Source of the DNA: Pseudomonas protegens
Lineage (GTDB): Bacteria > Pseudomonadota > Gammaproteobacteria > Pseudomonadales > Pseudomonadaceae
Length of the DNA stretch: 64,000 nt
Direction: 5' to 3'
Assembly (NCBI RefSeq): GCF_003363755.1
Contig: NZ_CP031396.1
Location: forward strand, 186,001 to 250,000
Within the stretch, counting starts at the first letter, position 1; every line of letters begins with the position of its first letter. This document shows positions 20,201-26,342 of this stretch, piece after piece. Below the pieces are notes generated by a model. The model was not told where the DNA came from. It did no database searches and was given only the letters and a program-made list of their open reading frames with translations. Position numbers and translations under genes: made by a program.

Positions 20201-21688
20201 CCGGGCATCAGCGGCTACACCCAGTCGAACTGGATCTCGCTGATCTCCGGTCCCTTGCGAGTGCCCCTGGCCGACGGCCAGACCCTGAACCTGCCGGTGC
20301 TGCTGCGGGCCCTGCCCGAGCCGCCGACCATCCAGGGGCAGACCGCGACGGCCTGGGCCCCAGTGCCGCAGCAGGTCTCGGACCTGAGCAAATGGACCTA
20401 CGCCTTCGACTCGCTGGTGCGCGGCACGGCCCAGGACAGCCTGAACGTGGCCATCGCCCTCAACACGCCAACCGTCGATGGCGCGCTGCGCAGTGCCAAC
20501 AAGAGCCTGGTCACCGCCCTGGCGCAATTCGTCAGCGTGTACCCGAGCATTGAAGTGGCGATGCAGGACAACCTCAGCGCGATCAACTTCGGCGAGCCCA
20601 CCGCGGTGCAGATTGCCGCGGCGCAACAGGCGGTGGAGGCCTTCGTCTACATCGTCCAGGAGGTCACCGAGGCCTACGATGCCTGGGCCCGGCCGCTGCT
20701 GCGCAGCGCGGCGGCGTTTGTCGCGCCCCAGGCCCTGACCTGCAGCTTCAGCCAGGTACTGGCACCGGTGACGGTGGATGGCCAGGAGCGGGCCGAAACC
20801 CTGCTGCTGGATGTCAGCATCAATCAGGTGGCGGCCAGCTACGATGCGGCCAGCGGGCAGATCAGCGCCACCCTGCCCCAGCTCGGCAAGGTCAGCCTGC
20901 CCTTGCCGCTGGTGCAGATCGCCCCGCAACAGTACGACGCGGTGAGCGTGGTCGATCCGAGCAACCCGGGGCTGATCGCCTACCGCTACCGACTCAAGGG
21001 CAGCCAGCCAGCCGTGTGGCTCGACTACGCGGATGCACTGCTGATCGACGAGCGCCGCACCAGCCTGCCGGCCCTCAACCTGTTCGACCACCAGAACGCC
21101 TGGGCCTCGCTGTCGGTGGAGCGCAACCGCATCCTGTTCCCCGCGGCGGACATCGGCACCCTGCAGACCAACCCGCTGTTCCGCTTCTCGACGCCAGTGG
21201 TGCGCTTTGTCGAAAGCATCAGCCCGCACATCAGCCAAGGCGCCTTCTCCCTGGACAACCTGCAGGTACCGAACGCCAGCCTGGACGACTACCTGGAGGT
21301 GTTTTTCGCCGCCCTGGGCGCCGGCAGCAACGGCACCACGGTGCAGGTCGGCATGGAGGGCCGCTACAGCTACGAGGTCGCCGCGCCCGGCGTGGTCGCG
21401 CGCACCGTGCTGCCGGCGGCGCTGCTGTTGCCGGTGGCGACTTCGCTGAACAGTCCACCGGCCTTCACCAGCGCCTTCAGCCAGGCCATCGATCGCTGGC
21501 GCCTGGCCGAACAGGTCACGGTGCAGGGCAACGCCCGGGTCGACCTGACCCTGCGGGCCTTCAGCGCCGACGATCCGGCACAACTGGCGCAAGGGGCGGT
21601 GGCCGCGGACAACCAGCCACCGCTGCTGAGCATCGAAACCCTCTGGGTATCCGCAAGTAAGGTTCCACCGGAACAAGGAGGTGCATGA
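11264..21688 (+). CDS. Giant 3474-aa protein with LysM-like modules
   Basis: The start ATG follows AAGGAG. No signal peptide is visible. Residues ~1-1000 are repeated beta-rich segments. Residues ~1020-1210 are unusually hydrophobic and beta-patterned (VIVFGLGLQLGLGYEF, LYGSIDFAIISAAVNVRI), suggesting membrane contact or a barrel-like core. LysM-like units occur around 1541, 1600 and 1649 and again around 2155, 2212 and 2256 (for example PGETFNSLARALGVTLAQL and GDSLDSLAAFYGIG), which could bind glycans such as peptidoglycan or chitin. The C-terminal ~1000 residues are again beta-rich, without recognised catalytic motifs. Length and composition suggest a secreted or assembled structural protein or toxin-like carrier, but no export signal is obvious. 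Two very long reverse-strand frames here are artefacts of high GC. Confidence 0.8.
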   Translation: MANSPLSNLAAALTGDAGAPIVLTRDYLIAGLADATVSVSATLDNDLKAAFQSPVAGLTVNLTAQSVQPLNPATQSFKVTGVSARFLQQDIQQGLVLTFGLTGAAGAQSLSLEIVTTPASWTWADLSSFATGIPFKWTAISNAVFTFKASQGPRQGFAAQLTPPPQLSTAVAVVQNLGFPTLALPFTGSMDFAKVDGVEVFMPTTTLQAPFLNVSGGLKLLYLNVDTPVFGLIIGPPELQDGEDPAEAFYDQQVSLYFGLNLSLTDQNGQSVDYQMRALAQINNGSAFNFYLGHSDDGSALLTPATIIGLLDNNGSFFSGTPPVLQQFLSGIGLRSLALSGVTRPKLALSTASVTLGADPTVINVEHPWVPLQDPTNQLVFGVTDFELVWGINFLPEGNAQSFLFQTHFLLLPEVFKGKTAGENGLFFVQFNSDLQLLARFDGTANLNDLIATLTAQLIRIPKSFVDASLSDVGLSLDVGAKSYAFNAGFELDLNLFTFAGQPILSVTDGQLYIKATTPTAASGTNAPAVTTYQAGIGGLVGIGPYFANASLDYDGSKTPATWQVAAQLAQPVDVQQLVSQFLSFGGTFTFPDFLPGQLLVNTLEVDASLSTGNTPLDSYTVAGSLRWTFNLGQAFSVDTLATLSLSYDASKPANQQYSGSATTLWDFSFLNDSVLLGYSFAPDNQGSNAQLTLSWEGLTAIYQVDKKTLTFTLKNWSLGRLIQKLMQSLSDPYFTLSSPWDVLNQISLDGLSLIINLENSSGSSVPSISAKYTLASKIDLGFMSIDGLVFERKKVNGVDKITLGIDGSSVFKGNNPQEQQDWSNLLDPSKGQPVDKLPTVPGQGTDYFSLPLLVLGQRVAISGYDSFANTKAVIDALKDVPSTTGSSNPLNPSDSGSKGVPYYNRNSDWLIAGQLLLLKTGKDWTVDLMLVFNDPNLYGLRLALAGEKAKALGNLVLDILYKKITDDVGVYQIEWTFPDSIRNLNFGAVSIVLPEIGVKIYTNGDFFIDIGFPYNLDFTRSFSISAIVYGVPVLGAGGFYLGKLSSVTATQVPKTTQGTFDPVIVFGLGLQLGLGYEFVKGPLKAGFALTVFGILEGTIAAFHAYHPSTALVPAGKSVQDDYYFKIQGTVGVIGLLYGSIDFAIISAAVNVRITLSLSLTYESYKPIPIAARATVEVSVKVKIDLGLFSFSISFSFHADVSARFEINAIESGPAPWAEPGLLLARQARHVQLASARRATTPQPMTLLRAAGKPLLNLYATPQFTVLCNEGASDYADQQGAFVFLLTMDAPSPTRASADSAGNSSFERLCADYLPWLVGSLGSASSDQDTLADILGTLVDKAMLVEDIRRLADLANPPFGISELLTFLSSFEVSITLPDASNQAQIQQVLQAGSVLFPVFDGLSLGVPLANAGSATVDFAHYVGTNSTYRSNVAQMFKELAALVTDEETPTPTLRAAADDSESMAAVIFTDAFMVIGRQLLQVALNAFDDYAYATANGNSISTILSWTNDQRGNNLTLDDIVRPNAEVALSDGLTLDIPLPAYTLQSSDTLAKVAAAWSDSGVPARWSTSASGLILANGNSLVIAANQVISLPVGNDIHQYTTGPGETFNSLARALGVTLAQLAQDSALYAMPGLLLAGQPLLLPNLAYRTAGDSLNSAGARFGVSAMTLFSDPASANFGVAPLFATPQITLTSLNSLYTEDLWNLLVATDQLSQLAGMLSRFLAYGLRLPANPAGMGGLSLSPEFLYPAQQNAYGLYQLTGQQFPTPAGQLSGSDLPISLSRAATSHGVDLSFVQIAGASSGSMNLNQAYSNLCGVLAYARQGKFQPAPRIDLLPTVARSPKDYAVKSVSLWSTADLQQLRDLCQPGLRASAEGGASVQPMLWSLPDGLIQLINQRVGNLARQLPQLAQQIPYLPAFTPCEVSTDPATLETTSREIPAYSYATRVDFTIKRLPQAEPGAIAGSGSNLSYTYELLGPSATDAQLLERLLIAVSELGSAIISGQFLLLPQGNAKASNLLSQAASDFLAFLTQTNLSTETNPPPALMAARLAEEAGPRGILNPPEEVVKLLWELSTVRSGGYYLSYYDAIAAAGLPDSIFDDSGTATLTLVVTYPRNALDGRLGNFVNAFVSTDTVIQQGSHMTLRSAATADHSQPTGAGDSLDSLAAFYGIGTGRIAELNAGVTLSKAVQVPVDGIIHLVTPAEASAGNGQSASILDNLARYYSVGALQPISATQIANLNPGVSAANGVALFIPALTYVVDASLAPGNSLQSLASYYGLDLDALAVGAAQVTGLFSVGSSLSIDTQTFDLQAVFKQGNAAFSVLRSNPPPVDSPSQDPDGYASAYLYNLYSVLSAGLDGSPWFSASELALPFGPQRPDSGVDSPEAQARRRAMRDPQSRARALNDLAEDSQYSYQQTLGLARRATSNAAPTPARPGLPSAEDNPYRGVGSFAQVNLTWLDIFGNITVTPFQAPAPGYPGSLNHPPLPLRYCDRLIALSAWPNTRSFYTYEAVAGGAQLVISLSLDTSSYDPAGGDKVKEQAKKDLAMFKLIYYQLNQSYKDLQLPWCQGRAVSVELVSSLFAQPLSRLDDNQAQPLLDYVNGVILYLAQVVQGTRPAAPATVQLKLAVDIDALAPGSILPLSLTLSLRRVAALVEPDVAGLEGGVAVTSTLLPVPDALSASTSGYSQFARAFEALFQRAGAWMTRVGSGTADPGSTPDGRSQTLWAARFALSDDADGIRYRIDPAPGYFAAQPIARSLTSDSVQIYPNYQPDQPFPSGDPVTLTLTGVDQNLWFETALKAIDGFLAPTYAPSVFLLDTLLGSKDPLKDGNLGKILSAKQTLADAIASTIKPVLSAGPQDGPARAAAGEKLRQTLLNQLYSAYSTTAIVGFSVQGSATGEPLSLYGQPTVASAAPAARTSDPEVAGNDNYAFGSGRIALPDAPGESALAFVFNSRNEAARSYVPLDLELQISHLEHDVRNVPGISGYTQSNWISLISGPLRVPLADGQTLNLPVLLRALPEPPTIQGQTATAWAPVPQQVSDLSKWTYAFDSLVRGTAQDSLNVAIALNTPTVDGALRSANKSLVTALAQFVSVYPSIEVAMQDNLSAINFGEPTAVQIAAAQQAVEAFVYIVQEVTEAYDAWARPLLRSAAAFVAPQALTCSFSQVLAPVTVDGQERAETLLLDVSINQVAASYDAASGQISATLPQLGKVSLPLPLVQIAPQQYDAVSVVDPSNPGLIAYRYRLKGSQPAVWLDYADALLIDERRTSLPALNLFDHQNAWASLSVERNRILFPAADIGTLQTNPLFRFSTPVVRFVESISPHISQGAFSLDNLQVPNASLDDYLEVFFAALGAGSNGTTVQVGMEGRYSYEVAAPGVVARTVLPAALLLPVATSLNSPPAFTSAFSQAIDRWRLAEQVTVQGNARVDLTLRAFSADDPAQLAQGAVAADNQPPLLSIETLWVSASKVPPEQGGA

Positions 21689-21755
21689 GGCCACCACTAC
21701 CGCGCACTGTTGATGAAGATGACCGCTTTAAATCAAACCTATTGGAGTACACCAC

Positions 21756-22226
21756 ATGAACGGACACACCAATCCCTCCTTTGACGAAGCCATGCCACTG
21801 GGGGTGTCTGATGCGCAATTCATCAATGACCTGCATGAGCTACTGGAGCGCCACGGCAACCTGGATCGCTTCGGACTCTGCCTGCTGCACGATCACTTCG
21901 CGGTCGCCGAGGACGAGATCCTGCTCGAATGCAACGACCATGAAGCCCGCACCCTGCACCTGGATGTGGTCAAGCGCGGCGCGCTGCCGGAGAGCAAGTT
22001 CACCAGCTGGCGCATTGGCGGCCCTCGGGCCGAGGCCCTGACCGCCTGTGCCATGGACAAGTGCAAAGTTGAAGCCCTGACTGCTTGTGCCATGGACAAG
22101 TGCAAGGTCGAAGCCCTGACTGCTTGCGCCATGGACAAGTGCAAGGTCGAAGCCCTGACTGCCTGCGCCATGGACAAGTGCAAAGTCGAAGCCCTGACCG
22201 CTTGCGCCATGGACAAGTGCAAGTAG
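21756..22226 (+). CDS. Candidate modified-peptide precursor with five C-terminal Cys repeats
   Basis: The 156-aa product has a ~91-residue N-terminal part (contains RFGLCLLHDHF and an acidic middle) followed by five head-to-tail copies of a 13-residue unit, VEALTACAMDKCK (first copy starts with Ala). The stop follows the last copy directly. Each unit has one Thr and two Cys spaced CxxxxC. The layout, a longer leader-like part then identical short repeats, is typical of multi-core RiPP precursors, but could also be a metal-binding tail. A GGAG lies about ten bases before the ATG. The next two genes overlap or abut and encode enzyme-like proteins, which favours the precursor reading. No close known precursor is recalled. 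Confidence 0.75.
   Translation: MNGHTNPSFDEAMPLGVSDAQFINDLHELLERHGNLDRFGLCLLHDHFAVAEDEILLECNDHEARTLHLDVVKRGALPESKFTSWRIGGPRAEALTACAMDKCKVEALTACAMDKCKVEALTACAMDKCKVEALTACAMDKCKVEALTACAMDKCK
22029..22223 (+). repeat. Five tandem 39-bp in-frame repeats
   Basis: Five 39-base units at 22029, 22068, 22107, 22146 and 22185 encode the same 13 residues (first residue Ala then Val). The copies differ only at silent third positions (for example TGT/TGC, ACC/ACT, AAA/AAG, GTT/GTC). The peptide is therefore conserved while the DNA drifts, which argues for selection on the repeat sequence rather than very recent duplication. There are no spacers, so this is not a CRISPR array. Confidence 0.95.
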
Positions 22227-23215
22227 TTCCAGGTCCTGCCGATGGCCAGTGGCGAGCACGGGAGGCCGATCGGCTGCCGTGCTCGTCCTGGCTCGCGCAG
22301 TTTTATCAGCGGCGCCACGGTGCCTTGGTCGGTTCCGGCACCGCGGCGCTGGAACTGGCGTTGCGCCAACTGGGGGTCACCGCCACCTGGCGGGTCGCGG
22401 TTCCCGCCGCCACCTGCCATCAAGTGGTGGCCGCCGTCCTCAATGCCGGCGCGATACCGGTGATTATCGAAAACGCTGCCGACCTGCTGCTCAGCAGCGA
22501 GGCGCTGGCGCCCCATATCCATGGCCTGGACGCGGTGATCGCGGTCCATCAATACGGCTTGCCTTGCGACATCCCGGCCTTGCGCCAGTTACTGGGCCCG
22601 CGCCTGCCCATCATCGAGGACAGCGCCGGTGCCTGGGATCTGTGCTGTCCCGGCGCGTCGCTGGTGGTCACCTCTCTGGGCCACGGCAAGGCCCTGGACA
22701 TTGGCGGCGGTGGCGCGCTGTTCGGCGATCTGCCGGTGGATGGCGACATCGACGTCTGGTCGCCCGGCCAGCGTTCCCGCGCCTGCCCGGCCTTGAGCCC
22801 GGCCCTGTCGATTCATGCCCTGCCGGCGCTGATGCCTGCCGTCGCCAGGGCCCAGGCCCGTAGCCAGCGCCTGCGGCAGCAGATGCCCGGGCTGTTGGCG
22901 CGCTTGCGCGATGCCGGCCTCGAGCCCTGGGCACCGGCCGGATCGGCGCCGCCCAACGGTCAATACCTGGCGATCCGCACCCGCGAACCGCAGTTGTTCG
23001 AACGCCTGCGCCACAGCCCCCATGCCGAGGCCCTGGGGGTCTGCGCCCCGGCGGCCGGCGCGCTGCGGGAGCTGCCCATGCTGCGCGGCCGTGGCGAGGT
23101 GGCCCAGGGGCCGCAAGCCAGCCTGGAACTGCGCCGCAACTGGGTTCTGCTGGACCCGATCGCCGCCCTCGACCACCCCGGGCGCCTGGATGCCTGGGCC
23201 GGAGACACTCGATGA
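22217..23215 (+). CDS. DegT/DnrJ/EryC1-type PLP aminotransferase homologue
   Basis: From a GTG at 22217, overlapping the end of the repeat-protein gene, the frame gives 332 residues; the exact start is uncertain because no ribosome binding site stands out. The PLP-enzyme features are SGTAALELAL (cofactor phosphate loop, ~40-49), IIEDSAGAWD with the ring-nitrogen Asp at 135, and GHGKALDIGGGGALF with the Schiff-base Lys at 158. The protein is shorter than usual sugar aminotransferases (about 370-400 aa), with a reduced C-terminal domain. Sequence context (repeat-peptide gene before, kinase-fold gene overlapping after) suggests action on the peptide or a small precursor rather than on a nucleotide sugar; that is inference. 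Confidence 0.72.
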   Translation: MQVVPGPADGQWRAREADRLPCSSWLAQFYQRRHGALVGSGTAALELALRQLGVTATWRVAVPAATCHQVVAAVLNAGAIPVIIENAADLLLSSEALAPHIHGLDAVIAVHQYGLPCDIPALRQLLGPRLPIIEDSAGAWDLCCPGASLVVTSLGHGKALDIGGGGALFGDLPVDGDIDVWSPGQRSRACPALSPALSIHALPALMPAVARAQARSQRLRQQMPGLLARLRDAGLEPWAPAGSAPPNGQYLAIRTREPQLFERLRHSPHAEALGVCAPAAGALRELPMLRGRGEVAQGPQASLELRRNWVLLDPIAALDHPGRLDAWAGDTR

Positions 23216-24441
23216 ACAGTCCCGCCTGGCAACCCCAGCACGATCTGAACCAGCCTTTTGCCCCGGGCCCACGGGTGCAACAACTGGCCGACTACGCCCA
23301 GAGCGGTCAGACGCTGAGCACGGAACAACTGCTCGGGGTGGCCGGTGCGCGGGTGCTGTTCGCCAACTACCCGGTGCTGCGCGCCGACTTCGACGCGCCC
23401 TGGGAGGGAGCCACGGAGGCGGCCATCGATCGCTGGCTGCTGGACCACGCGGCTTTTATATCCACCAGCCAGGCAGCGGCCCAGGGCATCAACACCCCGA
23501 TTACCCTGGACGACCGACGGGTAACGGCCTGGCGTCCGCCGCGTTATGGGCGCGCCGCGGTGCTGTGCGTGCCGGCCAGCGAGCAGGTGCTGTTCGACAT
23601 CAAGGGCATTGGCGTGCCGCCGGACGAAGCCCCGCAGTTGCCCCATTCCAACGGTTTGCTGACCCTGGCCGAGGCGGTGCATGAAGTACTGATGGAGCAC
23701 CTGGTGTTCGCCGCCATGAACCACGCCGGCGCGGCGATCACGCCATTGCCGGCCTATGCCCTGATCGACCTGGGCTTCGATGCCTTGTGGTATGACGGGC
23801 GTGCGGCGGAACCGGCGGTGCTGCTGTTGCGTCGGGCCTGCACCCGTCCGCGCTGCCAGTGGCAGCGCTACTGGCAGGGCCCCGAACTGGCCGGGGCCCT
23901 GATGCAGGCCGAGCTTCTGCTGCGGCGTTATGGCTTGACCGCCAGCAGCTGCGGCGCGGTGCGCTTTCACCTGTGCCAGGAGAACGGCGAACTGCAAGTC
24001 AGGCGCGATGAGCAAAGGCTGGCGGTCAGTACTCAGGTGGCCGAGACGCTGCACCGCCTGTTGAGCGCCAACCGGGGGGCGCCGTTACTGATCGATGGGG
24101 TCAATGTGCAACTGGCGGGGGTGTCCAGCGTGGCGCCGTTGCAACTGCAGGTGATGGACTTTGGCCGCTATCGGTTTGCCGAAAGATTCGAACATCACCT
24201 GTACGCCTGGATCGACGCCGATTACCAGAACCTCAACGGCCTGTACCTGGCGCCGGACGATCCGCGCTACGTCCAGCCCGATCCGCGCCTGAGCCTGGCC
24301 CGCAGTGCCGAGGGCCGGTGTTTCGCCGAACTGCAACGCCAGGTCGCGGGGTTTCGCCAGGGCGGCGATCCCCAGCGTCTGTGCCAGGCGTTGCGCGCCG
24401 CCCTGGCAGAAGCCTGCCGGCCATTGCGCGGCCAGGCCTGA
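23212..24441 (+). CDS. Putative kinase-fold enzyme, distantly SelO-like
   Basis: The 409-aa protein starts at an ATG overlapping the previous stop (ATGA). It shows a spaced pattern like SelO pseudokinase/AMPylases: a lysine strand FDIKGIGV (K131), a helix with SNGLLTLAEAVHEVLMEHL (E158), then ALIDLGF and VLLLRRA strands. A loop DGVNVQLAG (D295, N298) and MDFGRYRF, a DFG-like metal motif at 316-318, follow. Kinase-fold enzymes transfer phosphate or AMP, and some RiPP synthetases use such a domain to activate Ser/Thr. The similarity is weak and judged by eye, so another fold is possible. It is the last gene of the block and meets a convergent crotonase gene 20 bases on. Confidence 0.5.
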   Translation: MNSPAWQPQHDLNQPFAPGPRVQQLADYAQSGQTLSTEQLLGVAGARVLFANYPVLRADFDAPWEGATEAAIDRWLLDHAAFISTSQAAAQGINTPITLDDRRVTAWRPPRYGRAAVLCVPASEQVLFDIKGIGVPPDEAPQLPHSNGLLTLAEAVHEVLMEHLVFAAMNHAGAAITPLPAYALIDLGFDALWYDGRAAEPAVLLLRRACTRPRCQWQRYWQGPELAGALMQAELLLRRYGLTASSCGAVRFHLCQENGELQVRRDEQRLAVSTQVAETLHRLLSANRGAPLLIDGVNVQLAGVSSVAPLQLQVMDFGRYRFAERFEHHLYAWIDADYQNLNGLYLAPDDPRYVQPDPRLSLARSAEGRCFAELQRQVAGFRQGGDPQRLCQALRAALAEACRPLRGQA

Positions 24442-24461
24442 GTCCCGAGGCTGGACGGGGC

Positions 24462-25286
24462 TCAGTGCTTGACCATGCCTGTCGCGGGGCGGCCTCCACG
24501 ATCAGGGTGATCGCGCTCGATGAAGCGGCGCAGTCCTTCCTGGGTTTCAGGGGCGTGGATTGAGCGATTGAAGCACTGGGCTTCTATCTTCAAGCCTTCG
24601 GCCAAGGGCAATCCGTAACCGCGGATCGCCGCTTCCTTGTCCGAGCGCATCGCCGGTTGCGGCAGACCGGCCAGCACCTGGGCCAGTTCCAGCGCGCGCT
24701 TGAGGGAGCGTCCGCTGGGCACTATTTCGTTGACCAGACCGATACGGTAGGCCTCTTGGGCATCAATCACCTTGCCGGTCAGAATCAATTCCATGGCCCG
24801 GCCCATGCCGACAATCCGCGGCAGGCGCTGGGTGCCGCCGTCCGCCAGGCCGATGTTCCAGCGGCGGCAGGTAACGCCGAACGAGGCATGCTCTTCGGCA
24901 ATGCGCATATCGGCAAAACAGGCCCACTCCAGGCCACCGGCATAGGCCACGCCATTGACGGCCGCGATCACCGGTTTATAGACGTCGACCCAACGGCTGG
25001 GGCCGATGATTCCGGGACGTTCGCCACGATCATGGGCGGCCATTTCCTCGGCGCTCGACGGCACCAGTTGCGCGGCGGCCTTGAGGTCGCCGCCGGCACA
25101 AAAGGCCCGATCGCCGGTGCCGGTAATGATCGCTACCAGGGCCGTGTCGTCGTCGCGAAAACGCGTCCAGGCGTCGATCAATTCAAGGTGGGTCACAGGG
25201 CCGATGCAGTTGCGCTGCTCGGGGCGATTGAAGCGGATGACCACTACGGGTCCGTGCTGCTCGTAGGCGATTTCCTTGAAGTTCAT
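24462..25286 (-). CDS. Enoyl-CoA hydratase/isomerase family protein
   Basis: Reverse-strand gene of 274 residues from an ATG at 25286 with AGGAG upstream. Crotonase-fold features are the oxyanion segments AFCAGGDLKAA and VAYAGGLEWACFADMRIA, followed by GVTCRRWNIGLADGG, where the usual catalytic Glu positions differ from typical fatty-acid hydratases. The substrate is therefore unclear. It stands alone, divergent from an AraC-type regulator gene 165 bases away, which may control it. Confidence 0.85.
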   Translation of the reverse strand: MNFKEIAYEQHGPVVVIRFNRPEQRNCIGPVTHLELIDAWTRFRDDDTALVAIITGTGDRAFCAGGDLKAAAQLVPSSAEEMAAHDRGERPGIIGPSRWVDVYKPVIAAVNGVAYAGGLEWACFADMRIAEEHASFGVTCRRWNIGLADGGTQRLPRIVGMGRAMELILTGKVIDAQEAYRIGLVNEIVPSGRSLKRALELAQVLAGLPQPAMRSDKEAAIRGYGLPLAEGLKIEAQCFNRSIHAPETQEGLRRFIERDHPDRGGRPATGMVKH

Positions 25287-25450
25287 GGCAGCTCCTGGTG
25301 CAGGTCGTGGCGCGGTTGAGCAAAACCCGAGTGCAGTATAGGCAGCCCTGGCGCGCGCTCCCGTCCGGCATCCGCGCTCAGCGCAAACTGGCACCCTTGC
25401 AATCCACCCTGTTAGCCTGCTCATCCGTCCCCTGACCACAGAGCTGCAGC

Positions 25451-26260
25451 ATGACGCCCTCAGCGCAATTCTGGCGTGACCCGAACCTGCCTTACGTAGA
25501 AAGCCGCCGAGCCTGTGACAGCCGCGCCAACTACAGGGCCCACAGCCACCCGACAGTGTCCATCGGCGCCGTGGACCGTGGCATCAGCCTGTTCAGTGGC
25601 GGCGCCGAGGGACCCACCCTGATCCAGGCCGGCAGCGTGGTGTTCGTCCCGGCCCATTGCGCCCATGCCTGCAATCCCCAGCCCGACACGGCCTGGAGCT
25701 ACCAGATGCTGCACCTGGAGCCGCGCTGGGTCGAAGGCGTGCGCCTGGAAGCACAGCAGCAGGCGGCATTGGCACCTGGCCAGGTGCTGTTGAATCACGA
25801 CGGGGATCTGTACCAGCGCTTTTGCCGCCTCAACGACCTGCTGTTCTCTACCGCCAGTTGGCAAAACAAGGAAGCTGCGCTGATCGAGTTCATTGGCGAC
25901 TTTCCGCTGCAGGGGCAGCCGGTGATTGCCCTGGCCGCCGATCCGGGCCTGGCCGGCGCCGGGGTCCGGCGGGTCATGCAATTCCTGCAACAGGAGGCGC
26001 AACAGGCTCACCCGTTGCAGCGCCTGGCAACGCTGGCGGGCCTCAGCCGCTACCAACTGATCCGGGCCTTTCGCGCTGCTACCGGGATGACGCCCCACGC
26101 CTACCAATTGAACCAGCGCATCATCCAGGCCCGCACCTCGCTGCAGGCCGGCGAGGCCCCGGCGGCCCTGGCCCAGCGTTTGGGCTTTGCCGATCAAGCG
26201 CACTTCCAGCGGGTGTTCAAGGCCCATGTCGGGGTCACCCCGGGTTTGTACAAGCGCTGA
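25451..26260 (+). CDS. AraC-family transcriptional regulator
   Basis: The 269-aa protein has an N-terminal cupin-type sensor (HSHPTVSIGAVDRG, then FVPAHCAHACNP) and a C-terminal pair of helix-turn-helix motifs (PLQRLATLAGLSRYQLIRAFRAATGMTPHAY and LAQRLGFADQAHFQRVFKAHVGVTP region), the standard AraC arrangement. The length is normal for cupin AraC proteins. It lies upstream of a LysE-type exporter gene on the same strand, a frequent pairing in which the regulator controls amino-acid or small-molecule export. Confidence 0.9.
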   Translation: MTPSAQFWRDPNLPYVESRRACDSRANYRAHSHPTVSIGAVDRGISLFSGGAEGPTLIQAGSVVFVPAHCAHACNPQPDTAWSYQMLHLEPRWVEGVRLEAQQQAALAPGQVLLNHDGDLYQRFCRLNDLLFSTASWQNKEAALIEFIGDFPLQGQPVIALAADPGLAGAGVRRVMQFLQQEAQQAHPLQRLATLAGLSRYQLIRAFRAATGMTPHAYQLNQRIIQARTSLQAGEAPAALAQRLGFADQAHFQRVFKAHVGVTPGLYKR

Positions 26261-26300
26261 AGGTCGCGCAATTTTCTTCAATACCCCAGTGCTGACGCCC

Positions 26301-26339
26301 GGCAGACTTCCAGCCCCTTCTCGCCTCTGGAAGTCTGCC
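26301..26339 (+). promoter_or_regulatory. 13-bp perfect inverted repeat over the exporter's translation start region
   Basis: GGCAGACTTCCAG (26301-26313) and CTGGAAGTCTGCC (26327-26339) are exact complements with a 13-base loop. The right arm ends three bases before the start codon of the LysE-type gene, where a ribosome binding site would be, and none is otherwise visible. There is no T-run. It may be a regulator-binding palindrome or an mRNA hairpin that restricts translation. Confidence 0.55.
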
Positions 26340-26342
26340 TTC

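Noticed and set aside
10937..21697. Two reverse-strand open frames of 1730 and 1843 codons (10937-16129 and 16166-21697)
   Set aside because: They lie opposite the 3474-aa gene, have Gln/His/Gly/Val-rich content typical of antisense reading of GC-rich codons, and no domain or start signal.
22029..22223. Tandem repeats as a CRISPR array or VNTR in non-coding DNA
   Set aside because: Units are contiguous without spacers, keep the reading frame and vary only at silent sites, so they are coding.
23212..24441. YcaO-type cyclodehydratase
   Set aside because: The ATP-binding ExxER-type and SxG motifs of YcaO are absent; the kinase-like pattern fits better.
21756..24441. Methanobactin operon
   Set aside because: An aminotransferase and a Cys peptide are present, but there is no DUF692 oxidase or MbnC partner, and the core is repeated.
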